Of a DNA stretch of 64,000 bases, positions 38,373 through 46,991 are shown in pieces. Numbering within the stretch: the stretch's first letter is position 1; each line of letters begins with the position of its first letter. The position numbers were made by a program, and so were the translations under genes. Under the pieces are notes generated by a model. The model was not told the origin of the DNA. It searched no databases and was given only the letters and a program-made list of their open reading frames with translations. This DNA comes from Pengzhenrongella sp031582905 (GTDB lineage Bacteria > Actinomycetota > Actinomycetes > Actinomycetales > Cellulomonadaceae). Where the stretch lies: the NCBI RefSeq assembly GCF_031582905.1, contig NZ_CP133990.1, forward strand, positions 2,976,001-3,040,000, read 5' to 3'.

Positions 38373-39686
38373 TCAGCCCGCGGCGATGCGGTCGATCAGC
38401 AGCGGCGAGGGCTCGACCCGGTCACCGGACGTCACGACGACGGCGCCGGCCAGCGCCTCCTGCGCGCGCGCGAACCGCTCCGGGGTGTCGGTGTGCAGCG
38501 TGAGCAGCCGGTCCCCGGCGCGGACGGTGTCGCCGGGCTTGGCGTGCAGCTCCACGCCGGCGCCCGCCTGCACCGGGTCCTCCTTGCGCGCCCGCCCGGC
38601 ACCGAGGCGCCACGCGGCGACGCCGACCGCCAGCGCGTCCACGCGGGCCACGACGCCGTCGGACTCCGCGACCACGGTCTGCGTCTCACGCGCGACCGGC
38701 AGGTCCGCGTGCGGGTCGCCGCCCTGCGCGGCGATCATCCGGTTCCACACGTCCATCGCGCGGCCGTCGGCGAGCGCGTCGGCCGGGTCGACCCCGGTGA
38801 CGCCGGCGGCGGTGAGCATCTCGCGGGCCAGGGCGACCGTCAGCTCGACGACGTCCGCCGGGCCGCCCCCGGCGAGCACCTCGACGGACTCGCGGACCTC
38901 GAGCGCGTTCCCGGCGGTGAGCCCGAGCGGCGTCGACATGTCGGTGAGGAGCGCGACGGTGCGCACGCCGGCGTCGGTCCCGAGGTCGACCATGGTGCGC
39001 GCGAGCTCGCGCGCGGCGTCGAGGTCCTTCATGAACGCCCCGGACCCGACCTTGACGTCGAGCACGAGCGAGTCGGTGCCCTCGGCGATCTTCTTGCTCA
39101 TGATCGACGACGCGATGAGCGGGATCGCCTCGACCGTCCCGGTGACGTCGCGCAGCGCGTAGAGCTTGCGGTCGGCCGGGGCCAGGCCCGAGCCGGCCTG
39201 GCAGATGACCGCGCCGACGTCCTCGAGCTGGGCGAGCATCTCGTCGTTGCTCAGCGCCGCCCGCCAGCCCGGGATCGACTCGAGCTTGTCCAGCGTCCCC
39301 CCGGTGTGACCCAGTCCCCGCCCGGACAGCTGCGGGACGGCGACGCCGAACACCGCGACGAGCGGCGCGAGGGGCAGGGTGATCTTGTCGCCGACGCCGC
39401 CGGTGGAGTGCTTGTCCGACGTCGGGCGGGACAGCCCGGAGAAGTCCATCCGCTCCCCGGACGCGATCATCGCGGCGGTCCACCGGGAGATCTCGGCGCG
39501 GTCCATGCCGTTGAGGAGGATCGCCATGTTGAGCGCCGCCATCTGCTCCTCGGCGACGGCACCGCGCGTGTACGCGTCGATGACCCAGTCGATCTGCGCG
39601 TCGGTCAGGCGGCCGCGGTCGCGCTTGGCGCGGATGACGTCGACGGCATCGAAGGCCTCGTACGCCTCGCCGGTTCGCGTGCTCAT
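38373..39686 (-). CDS. deoA: Thymidine phosphorylase
   Basis: 437-residue pyrimidine nucleoside phosphorylase, converting thymidine (and deoxyuridine) to base and deoxyribose 1-phosphate. Glycosyltransferase family 3-like N-domain, then the phosphate site KHSTGGVGDKITL, LSGRGLGHTGGTLDKLESIPG, and DVKVGSGAFMKDLDAARELA; the C-terminal alpha/beta domain contains VELHAKPGDTVRAGD. ATG at 39686, five bases after the cdd stop. Part of the transporter-cdd-deoA unit. Confidence 0.95.
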   Translation of the reverse strand: MSTRTGEAYEAFDAVDVIRAKRDRGRLTDAQIDWVIDAYTRGAVAEEQMAALNMAILLNGMDRAEISRWTAAMIASGERMDFSGLSRPTSDKHSTGGVGDKITLPLAPLVAVFGVAVPQLSGRGLGHTGGTLDKLESIPGWRAALSNDEMLAQLEDVGAVICQAGSGLAPADRKLYALRDVTGTVEAIPLIASSIMSKKIAEGTDSLVLDVKVGSGAFMKDLDAARELARTMVDLGTDAGVRTVALLTDMSTPLGLTAGNALEVRESVEVLAGGGPADVVELTVALAREMLTAAGVTGVDPADALADGRAMDVWNRMIAAQGGDPHADLPVARETQTVVAESDGVVARVDALAVGVAAWRLGAGRARKEDPVQAGAGVELHAKPGDTVRAGDRLLTLHTDTPERFARAQEALAGAVVVTSGDRVEPSPLLIDRIAAG

Positions 39687-39691
39687 GGGGG

Positions 39692-40123
39692 TCAGGCCCC
39701 CCGCTCGGCGAGGTCGTCGGGTCCGAACGCGTCCGGCAGCACCTCGCGCATGGGCCTGATGCCGCTCACCGTGTCCACCAGGAGGTCCGGGCCGCCGTGC
39801 TCCCACAGCAGCTGACGGCAGCGGCCGCACGGCATGAGCGCGTTGCCGTGCGCGTCGACGCACGCGAAGGCCACGAGGCGGCCCCCGCCGGAGACGTGCA
39901 GCCCGGAGACCAGGGCGCACTCCGCGCACAGGGTCAGCCCGTACGACGCGTTCTCGACGTTGCAGCCGGTCACCACGCGCCCGTCGTCGACCAGGGCGGC
40001 GACGCCGACCGGGAACTTCGAGTACGGGACGTAGGCGCGGCGCATGACCTCGGTGGCGGCCGCGCGCAGGGCGTCCCAGTCGACGTCGGGCACGGCCCGG
40101 GTCTCGGTCTCGGTCACGGTCAC
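39692..40123 (-). CDS. cdd: Cytidine deaminase
   Basis: 143-residue homotetrameric-type cytidine deaminase giving uridine. Zinc site: TGCNVENASYGLTLCAECAL (Cys-Ala-Glu with the catalytic Glu) and PCGRCRQLL; substrate motif YVPYSKFPVGVAAL. The GTG at 40123 overlaps the permease stop (GTGA); GTG 40117 is an alternative. Works on cytidine imported by the adjacent ABC system and hands uridine/deoxyuridine to DeoA. Confidence 0.95.
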   Translation of the reverse strand: MTVTETETRAVPDVDWDALRAAATEVMRRAYVPYSKFPVGVAALVDDGRVVTGCNVENASYGLTLCAECALVSGLHVSGGGRLVAFACVDAHGNALMPCGRCRQLLWEHGGPDLLVDTVSGIRPMREVLPDAFGPDDLAERGA

Positions 40124-41415
40124 TCCTTGGTGTAGGGCTGGCCGGACGCAGCCGGCGGCCGCGAGCGGCCCACCAGGCCAGCGACGGCGAGGATGGTCAC
40201 GACGTACGGCAGCATGAGCATGAACTGGCTCGGCACGGGGGCGCCGACGACGCTCAGCGCGCCCTCGAGGTTGGACGCGAAACCGAACAGCAGCGCCGCG
40301 AGGGCCGCGCGGACCGGGTCCCACTTGCCGAAGATGACGGCGGCGAGCGCGATGAACCCCGCGCCGGCGGTCATCTCCTTGCCGAACGAGGACACCGACA
40401 CGACGGTGTAGAACGCGCCACCGATGCCGACGATCCCACCGGCGATCGCCAGGGTGCGGTACCGGGTGCGCTCGACCTTGATGCCGACGGTGTCCGCGGC
40501 CTTGGGGTGCTCGCCGACGGCACGCAGCCGCAGGCCCCAGCGGGTGCGGAACATCGCGAACCACACCGCCGGCACCGCGAGGTACATCAGGTAGACGAGC
40601 ACCGATTGCTCGAACAGCGCCGGCCCGAGGACCGGGATGTTGGACAGCACCGGGATCGCCAGCGGCGTGAACCGCTCGGTCTGGTTGAGGTCGGCCGCGG
40701 CGGGCACGAGCACCTGGGAGTACAGGAAGCTCGTCAGGCCGATGACGAGCACGTTGAGCACCACACCGACGATCACCTGGTTCACCCGGTAGGTGATGGT
40801 GAACAGGCCGAGCACGAGCGCGACGAGCGCCCCGGCGAGCACGGCCGCGACCAGCCCGACGACCGCGCTGTCGGTCAGCGACGCCGCGACGGCGGCGCAG
40901 AACGCGCCCGCGAGCAGCTGCCCCTCGATGGCGATGTTGACGACGCCGACCCGCTCGCCGATCACCCCGCCGAGGGCGCCGAAGACGATCGGGACCGCGA
41001 GCAGCACGGACCCACCCACGAGCCGCGCCACGGAGAAGTCACGGCTGCTGCCGGCCCCCGCCCACGCGAGGAAGCCGACGAGCAGCGCGAGCGCGAGCAC
41101 GACGGTCAGGAAGAACGGCGTCCGGCGGCCGGCCGCGAGGAGCGCGACCGCGGCCACGGCGACCACCGCGGCGACCGCGGTGCACACCCACGCCGCCGTC
41201 ATGCCGGGGACCGCCACGTTCGGCAGCGACAGCAGCTCGCCGCCGGACGAGAACCGGAACAGCGTGTCGCCCTCGCGCGGCCGGAGCAGCAGCAGCAGCG
41301 CGAAGAGCGCGGTCACCACGACGAACGCGACCGGTGCCTTGCGGCCGACGACGGCGACCCGACGCGTGTCGGCGTCGGCGGGCGGGGCGGTGGGGGCGAC
41401 GGCGGCGGTGCTCAT
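40120..41415 (-). CDS. Nucleoside ABC transporter permease (second)
   Basis: 431-residue permease of the BMP-linked (YufQ/BmpA-type) nucleoside importer family, with about nine to ten membrane helices and an extra N-terminal hydrophobic stretch. Family motifs: IVFGALGGVIGERVGVVNIAIEG, GLFTITYRVNQVIVG, the cytoplasmic coupling loop LRLRAVGEHPKAADTVGI, and GAGFIALAAVIFGKWDP. ATG at 41415 overlaps the stop of the first permease. Pairs with the 41412-42812 permease to form the channel. Confidence 0.92.
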   Translation of the reverse strand: MSTAAVAPTAPPADADTRRVAVVGRKAPVAFVVVTALFALLLLLRPREGDTLFRFSSGGELLSLPNVAVPGMTAAWVCTAVAAVVAVAAVALLAAGRRTPFFLTVVLALALLVGFLAWAGAGSSRDFSVARLVGGSVLLAVPIVFGALGGVIGERVGVVNIAIEGQLLAGAFCAAVAASLTDSAVVGLVAAVLAGALVALVLGLFTITYRVNQVIVGVVLNVLVIGLTSFLYSQVLVPAAADLNQTERFTPLAIPVLSNIPVLGPALFEQSVLVYLMYLAVPAVWFAMFRTRWGLRLRAVGEHPKAADTVGIKVERTRYRTLAIAGGIVGIGGAFYTVVSVSSFGKEMTAGAGFIALAAVIFGKWDPVRAALAALLFGFASNLEGALSVVGAPVPSQFMLMLPYVVTILAVAGLVGRSRPPAASGQPYTKE

Positions 41416-42812
41416 GCCGACACCTCCTTCCGGGTCCGGCGCGCTCGTCCCCGACCGGCGGGACGGGCCCCGGGCTGCGGCAGCCGGAACACGGCACGCA
41501 CGAGGGGCGGCGCGGCGATGAAGAGGACGATGAGGGACTGCACGACGAGGACGATCTCGATCGGCACGCCCTGGGAGGCCTGCATGACCGAGCCGCCCGC
41601 TTTGAAGCCGCCGAACAGGATCGCGGCGGCGAGCACACCCACCGGCGCGGACCGGCCGAGCAGGGCCACCGTGATGGCGTCGAACCCGATGCCGGCGTCG
41701 ATGTCGGAGCCGAAGCCGGTGGTGACCTGACCGAGCACCTGGCTGGTCCCGGCGAGCCCGAGCAGGCCGCCGGCGAGGAGCATGACCGAGACGGTGGCCC
41801 GGGGGACGTCCATGCCGGCGACCCGCGCGGCCTCGGGGTTCTCCCCCACCGCGCGGAACGTGAACCCGAGCGCCGACCGGTTGAGCAGCCACCACACCGC
41901 CACGACGGCGAGCAGGGCGAACACGAACCCGAGGTGCAGGTTGTACCGCGGCCCGAGCAGGTCCGGCATGATCGCGGAGCCCTGCATGGCGGGCGTGCGC
42001 GGGTTCGCCGAGCCGGGCGCCTGCAGCAGGCCGGGGGTGGCGAGCAGGTAGGACAACCCGTAGAACGCCACGTAGTTGAGCATGATCGTGACGATCACCT
42101 CGTGCGCCCCGGTGGTCGCCTTGAGCAGCCCCGCGATCCCGGCCCACACCGCACCGGCCGCCATCCCGGCCGCCATCGCCAGCAGCATGTGCAGCGGCCA
42201 CGGCGCGTCGACCGCGAAGCCGACCCAGCCGGCGGCACCGGCGGCCACGAGGATCTGGCCCTGCCCACCGATGTTGAACAGGCCGGCGCGGAACGCCAGG
42301 GCGACGCCGAGACCGGCGGCGATCAGCGGGGTGGCGTAGGTGAGCGACGTCGTGAGCGGGCGGATCGCGGTCGCGAAGTCGTCCGCCCGCACGTCCCACA
42401 CCGCACCGCGGAACAGCGCGGCGTAGGCCCCGCCGACGGCGCTGCCGACCGCGCCGAGCGTGTCGCCCGGGCGGGAGAAGAAGTAGGCGGACGCCTCGCG
42501 CACGGCGTCGTCGGTGAGGGCGATCATGACCGACCCGCCGAGGACGGCCAGCAGGACCGCGCCCACGGACACCGCCCAGCTGCCGGAGACGATGCGGGTG
42601 AAGGCGTCGTGCCAGCGCGGGTCCGCCGGGCCCATCGCCGGGGCGAGGCCGCGGGCGTGCTCCGTGCCGGGTGTGGCGGCGCCGACCTCCACCTCGCCGG
42701 CGGAGTCCTGCGGGGGCTGCGCGGCGTCGGTGGCGCCCGCCGGGGAGGCCGGGTCGGCCGGCGGGTCGGTCGGCCGGCGGGGGTGGCGGTCGTCGGGGCC
42801 GATGTCGCTCAT
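41412..42812 (-). CDS. Nucleoside ABC transporter permease (first)
   Basis: 466-residue YufP-type permease. A Pro/Asp-rich cytoplasmic N-terminus of about 75 residues precedes the membrane part. Family motifs: LAFRAGLFNIGGQGQILVAAGAAG, ATTGAHEVIVTIMLNYVAFY, coupling loop FRAVGENPEAARVAGMDV, and GIGFDAITVALLGRSAPVGV. ATG at 42812 overlaps the ATPase stop. Lies between ATPase and second permease in one translationally coupled string. Confidence 0.93.
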   Translation of the reverse strand: MSDIGPDDRHPRRPTDPPADPASPAGATDAAQPPQDSAGEVEVGAATPGTEHARGLAPAMGPADPRWHDAFTRIVSGSWAVSVGAVLLAVLGGSVMIALTDDAVREASAYFFSRPGDTLGAVGSAVGGAYAALFRGAVWDVRADDFATAIRPLTTSLTYATPLIAAGLGVALAFRAGLFNIGGQGQILVAAGAAGWVGFAVDAPWPLHMLLAMAAGMAAGAVWAGIAGLLKATTGAHEVIVTIMLNYVAFYGLSYLLATPGLLQAPGSANPRTPAMQGSAIMPDLLGPRYNLHLGFVFALLAVVAVWWLLNRSALGFTFRAVGENPEAARVAGMDVPRATVSVMLLAGGLLGLAGTSQVLGQVTTGFGSDIDAGIGFDAITVALLGRSAPVGVLAAAILFGGFKAGGSVMQASQGVPIEIVLVVQSLIVLFIAAPPLVRAVFRLPQPGARPAGRGRARRTRKEVSA

Positions 42813-44326
42813 GCCGCTCCAGTCGTCGTCGGCGCGATGCCGGCCATCATCAGGCCGAGGACGTCGCGCGGCGTCGTCGCCGGGACGATCCCCACCACGC
42901 GGCCGCGGTACATCACCAGGATCCGGTCCCCGAGGGCGACCGCCTCGTCCAGCTCGGTCGACACCACGACGACGGGGACCCCGGCCGTCCGGGTCTCGAC
43001 GATGCGCTTGTGGATGAACTCGATGGAGCCGACGTCGACGCCGCGCGTCGGCTGCGCGGCGACGAGCAGACGCAGGTCCCGGGACAGCTCGCGGGCCAGG
43101 ACGACCTTCTGCTGGTTGCCACCGGACAGGCGGCCGACCGGCGAGTCGATGCCCTGCGTGCGGATGTCGAACTCGTCGACCTTCGCGCGGGCGAACTCGT
43201 CGCGCGCCGTCAGCTGCAGCACCCCGCCCCGCGCGAACGGCGGGCCGTCGGTGCGGTTGAGGACGAGGTTCTCCGCGACGGTGAAGTCGCCGACCAGGCC
43301 CTCGACGTTGCGGTCCTCGGGGACGAAGCCGACGCCCGCGTCGAGGATCCGCCGCACGGACTGCCCGAGCAGGTCCCGCCCGTCGAGCCGGACGTGGCCG
43401 GACCGCGCCCGCTGCAGCCCGACCAGCGCCTCGGCGAGCTCGGTCTGCCCGTTCCCCTGCACGCCCGCGACGACGAGCACCTCGCCACCGTCGACGGTGA
43501 AGCTGACGTCGTCGACGAGCACGGTCCCGCGCGCATCGGTCACGGTCAGACCGGACACCTCGAGACCGCCGCCGCCGGCGACCGGCGGGTCCTTGTGCAC
43601 GGTCAGCTCGACCGGGCGCCCGACCATGAGCGCCGCGAGCTCCGCGTCGCTCGCACCCGGGCTCGCCTCGCCGACGACGGCGCCGCGGCGCACGACGGTG
43701 ATGCGGTCGGCGACCGCGCGGACCTCGCGCAGCTTGTGGGTGATGAAGACGATCGCGGCGCCGGCCTCGCGCAGGCCGCGCATGATCGTCATGAGCTCGT
43801 CGGTCTCCTGCGGCGTGAGCACCGCGGTGGGCTCGTCGAACACGAGCACCTTCGCGTCCCGCGACAGCGCCTTGATGATCTCGACGCGCTGCTGGACGCC
43901 GACCGGCAGGTCCTCGACGAGGGCGTCGGGGTCGACGTGGAAGCCGAACCGGTCGGCGATCTCGCGCACCTTCGCGCGGGCCGCCTCGAGGTCGAGCCGC
44001 CCACCGGACCGCGTCTGCTCGTGGCCGAGCATGACGTTCTCGGCGACGGTGAACACGGGGATGAGCATGAAGTGCTGGTGCACCATCCCGATGCCGGCCG
44101 CCATGGCGTCGCCGGGACCGGCGAACTGCTGCACCTGGCCGTCGATGAGCACCTCGCCCTCGTCGGCGGTGTACAGGCCGTACAGGACGTTCATGAGGGT
44201 CGACTTGCCCGCGCCGTTCTCGCCGAGCAGGCAGTGGATCTCCCCGGCCCGCACGGTGAGGTCGATGTGGTCGTTGGCCACCAGCGCGCCGAAGCGCTTG
44301 GTGATGCCGCGAAGCTCGAGCGTCAC
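42809..44326 (-). CDS. Nucleoside ABC transporter ATPase (two ABC domains)
   Basis: 505-residue duplicated ATPase of the sugar/nucleoside (CUT2/YufO-like) group. Domain 1 (about 1-245) has Walker A GENGAGKST, Q-loop VHQHFML and Walker B VLVFDEPTAVL. Domain 2 (about 260-505) has the altered P-loop GVQGNGQTEL and signature LSGGNQQKVVLAREL. The usual GKST in domain 2 is missing, as is normal here, so domain 1 does most hydrolysis. GTG at 44326 with AGGAGCG upstream. A strong hairpin separates it from the lipoprotein gene. Confidence 0.94.
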   Translation of the reverse strand: MTLELRGITKRFGALVANDHIDLTVRAGEIHCLLGENGAGKSTLMNVLYGLYTADEGEVLIDGQVQQFAGPGDAMAAGIGMVHQHFMLIPVFTVAENVMLGHEQTRSGGRLDLEAARAKVREIADRFGFHVDPDALVEDLPVGVQQRVEIIKALSRDAKVLVFDEPTAVLTPQETDELMTIMRGLREAGAAIVFITHKLREVRAVADRITVVRRGAVVGEASPGASDAELAALMVGRPVELTVHKDPPVAGGGGLEVSGLTVTDARGTVLVDDVSFTVDGGEVLVVAGVQGNGQTELAEALVGLQRARSGHVRLDGRDLLGQSVRRILDAGVGFVPEDRNVEGLVGDFTVAENLVLNRTDGPPFARGGVLQLTARDEFARAKVDEFDIRTQGIDSPVGRLSGGNQQKVVLARELSRDLRLLVAAQPTRGVDVGSIEFIHKRIVETRTAGVPVVVVSTELDEAVALGDRILVMYRGRVVGIVPATTPRDVLGLMMAGIAPTTTGAA

Positions 44327-44387
44327 AGCGCGCTCCTGGGGGTCCGGGGGATGGGGTGTCGACCCGGTGCCGGCCGGGTGACGGCAC

Positions 44388-44424
44388 GCTGCCGGGGAGG
44401 TCGCGGTGCGACCTCCCCGGCAGC
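44388..44424 (-). terminator. 17-bp stem hairpin between lipoprotein and ATPase genes
   Basis: Perfect 17-bp inverted repeat GCTGCCGGGGAGGTCGC / GCGACCTCCCCGGCAGC with a 3-nt loop, starting eight bases past the lipoprotein stop. No U tract. In binding-protein-dependent transport operons such stems act as partial terminators or 3' stabilisers, so that binding protein is made in excess. That role is inferred. Confidence 0.75.
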
Positions 44425-44431
44425 GACGGTG

Positions 44432-45527
44432 TCACTGGAGGTACGAGGTGACCTCGACCTCACCGTCGATGATCGCCTGCTGGAGCTCCTCGACCTCGGT
44501 CATGAGGGCGGGGTCGACGACGGACTCGAAGCTGTGCAGCGGGGCCAGACCGACGCCACCGTTCTCGAAGCGTCCCGACGTACGCCTCGGGGTCGAACGA
44601 GCCCTCGCCGGCGGCCATCACGGCCTCGTAGGTCGAGACGTCCATGCCCTTGAGGATCGACGTGAGCACGATGTCCTGCGTGCTCGGGTCGCTCTCGAAG
44701 AAGTCGGCGTCGACGCCGACCAGGGCGACCTCGCGGCCCGAGTCGGCGATGGCGTCCATCGCGGACTGGTAGATCGGGCCCCCCACGGGGAGGATCACGT
44801 CGACGCCCTGGTCGATGATGCCCGCGGCGACGCCCTTGGCGGTGTCGTTGGCCTCGAAGCCACCGGTGAAGGACCCCTGGTCCTCGCCCTGGTAGCCGAC
44901 GACCTCGACGGCCGTCCCCTTGACCTCGTTGTAGTGCTCGACGCCCTGCTTGAAGCCGTCCATGAAGATCGTGACGGTCGGGAACGGCTCGCCGCCGAAG
45001 GTGCCGACCTTGCCGGCCTCGGAGTAGCCCGCGGCCAGGTAGCCGGCGAGGAACGCGGCCTCGGCGGTGTTGTACAGCAGCGGCTTGACGTTCTCCGCGT
45101 CCTTCTCGCCGTCGAAGTCGTTGTCCGCGGCGTCGTCGACCAGGATGTAGTCGATGTCGGGGTTCGCCGTGGCGGACTCGACCGTCGCGGCGGACAGCGC
45201 GAAGCCGACCGCGACGATGGTGTTGCAGCCCTCGGAGACGAGCGACTCGATGTTGCCCTGGTAGTCCGAGGCGCTGTCCGACTGGACCTCGCGGAACTCC
45301 GCACCGAGGTCGGTGGCCGCGCGCTGCGTGCCCTCGTAGCTCAGCTGGTTGAAGCTGCGGTCGTCGAAGCCGCCGGCGTCCGACACGATGCACGCCGTGA
45401 AGTCCGTGGCGGCCTCGTCGGTCGTCCCGCCGGCCGTCTCGTCGGTCTCCTCCGGCGCCGCGGCGCAGGCCGCCAGCGCGAGGGCGGTCGCGGCGGCGAG
45501 GCCACCGGCTCGCATCATCCTGTTCAC
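44432..45527 (-). CDS. BMP-family nucleoside-binding lipoprotein (one frameshift)
   Basis: About 364 residues, BMP/PnrA family, the extracellular binding lipoprotein of the nucleoside importer. Signal peptide MMRAGGLAAATALALAAC with lipobox LAAC, then an acidic Thr-rich spacer. Family text: ACIVSDAGGFDDRSFNQLSYEG, TIVAVGFALSAAT, GKVGTFGGEPFPTVTIFMDGF, DVILPVGGPIYQSAMDAI. GTG 45527 with AGGAG is chosen. The frame breaks at 44570, where one base is in excess. Removing it gives AYVGTFENGGVGLAPLHSFESVV, ending EVTSYLQ at 44432. This is one of only three insertion-type lesions. First gene of the transport operon. Confidence 0.9.
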
Positions 45528-45691
45528 GTCTACTCCTGATGGGTCGTGACGCCTCGGGCGTCCGATGGGTGCGACCACCGCGTCAGGCTTCGTCGCCTCC
45601 CGCTCGGCTGGGCCGGTCGGCTGGGTGTGCAGCGCACCCTACCCACGGCGGCGACGGGCTCAGGTTACCGGCTGGTACCGGCCGTGGTTCG

Positions 45692-46933
45692 TTATGGATT
45701 CGCGACCTTGCCGACGCCGTCCGCCGAGCCGCCGCCGAGCTCCCCACCTGCGAGGACAGCCGCACGGGCCAGCAGCCGGGCGCCCACGCCGATCGCCCGC
45801 TCGTCCACCCGGAAGTCACCCTGATGGATGTCGTAGGTGCGCCCGCCCGGCGTGCGCGTGCCCAGGCGCGCCATCGCCCCGGGCACCTTGGTCAGGTACC
45901 ACGCGAAGTCCTCGCCGCCCAGGGACTGCTCCGTGAGCGACACCGCGCCGTCCGCCAGCACGTCCCGCGCCGCCTGCTCGAGGATCCCGGTCGACCGTGC
46001 GTCGTTCTCCACCGGCGGGACGCCGCGCGCGTGCCGGACGTCGACCTCGACGCCGTACGGCGCGAGCACCTGCTGCACGGCCTCCCCGAACACCTGGGAC
46101 GCGCGCTCCCACGCCCGCACGTCGAGGCACCGCAGGGTCCCGCGCACCGAGCCCGAGGCCGGGATCGCGTTGTGCGCCGAGCCCGCCTGCACCGCACCCC
46201 AGGTGAGGTTCACCCCCGAGCGGGGGTCGAGCCGGCGGCCGAGCACGGCCGGCACCTGGGTGATGACCTGACCGAGCGCGAAGACGACGTCGGCGGTCAG
46301 GTGCGGGCGCGAGGTGTGCCCGCCGCCGCCGCTGACCACGACCGTGACCTCGTCGGACGCCGAGGTGATCGGGCCGATGCGGGTGCCGATCCGGCCGACG
46401 TCGAGCCGGGGGTCGCAGTGCACGGCGAAGACGTGGGAGACGCCGTCGAGCACGCCGGCGGCCATCGCGTCGAGCGCACCGCCGGGCTGGACCTCCTCGG
46501 CGGGCTGGAAGACCAGCCGCACCCCCGCGGGCAGCCCGCCGGCCTCGGCGATGCGGGCGAGCGCGAGCCCGGCGCCGAGGACGGCGGCCGTGTGCACGTC
46601 GTGGCCGCAGGCGTGCGCCACGCCGTGCGTCCGGGAGTGCCACGGCTCGCCGCACGTGTCAGCGAGCGGCAGCGCGTCGAGGTCGGCGCGCAGGACGACG
46701 CGGCGGCGTCCGGTGACCGCCGGCCCGGGACCGATGTCGCACACGACCCCGCTGCCCGGCAGCAGCCGCGGCTCGAGACCCGCGGCGCGCAGCCGGTCGG
46801 CGACGACGCCCGTGGTGCGCTGCTCGGTCCGGCCCAGCTCGGGGTGGGCGTGCAGGTCGCGCCGGATGTCGACGAGCTCGGGGGTCAGGGACTCGACCAG
46901 GCTGTCCAGATGGGTCGCGACGTCGGATGGCAC
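45692..46933 (-). CDS. M20-family amidohydrolase (AmiA/AmiB-like)
   Basis: 413-residue M20D peptidase/amidohydrolase. Metal ligands: HACGHDVHTA and PAEEVQPGG, with VLRADLDALPL before; dimerisation domain in the middle (SGGGGHTSRPHLTADVV); final GGEDFAWYL. GTG at 46933, weak ribosome site. Related genes lie near deoD in mycobacteria (amiA1/amiB1). Substrate not assignable; relatives hydrolyse N-acyl amino acids or aminobenzoyl-glutamate. The 164 bp between it and the lipoprotein start contain a possible -10 (TAACCT, minus strand, 45667-45662) and nothing else. Confidence 0.9.
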   Translation of the reverse strand: MPSDVATHLDSLVESLTPELVDIRRDLHAHPELGRTEQRTTGVVADRLRAAGLEPRLLPGSGVVCDIGPGPAVTGRRRVVLRADLDALPLADTCGEPWHSRTHGVAHACGHDVHTAAVLGAGLALARIAEAGGLPAGVRLVFQPAEEVQPGGALDAMAAGVLDGVSHVFAVHCDPRLDVGRIGTRIGPITSASDEVTVVVSGGGGHTSRPHLTADVVFALGQVITQVPAVLGRRLDPRSGVNLTWGAVQAGSAHNAIPASGSVRGTLRCLDVRAWERASQVFGEAVQQVLAPYGVEVDVRHARGVPPVENDARSTGILEQAARDVLADGAVSLTEQSLGGEDFAWYLTKVPGAMARLGTRTPGGRTYDIHQGDFRVDERAIGVGARLLARAAVLAGGELGGGSADGVGKVANP

Positions 46934-46991
46934 GGGCCGAGCCTAACGAGGCGGCCGCGTACCCGGCGCCCGCGCCCACCGGCCGGGCGTC

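Noticed and set aside
41334..44653. Two very long plus-strand frames opposite the ABC transporter genes
   Set aside because: Antisense shadows with low-complexity Arg/Ala/Gly composition; the minus strand carries complete ABC motifs.
46943..46991. Longer ManC tail ending in TRPPR
   Set aside because: Composition is unlike the family. A one-base correction gives the expected end at 46992.
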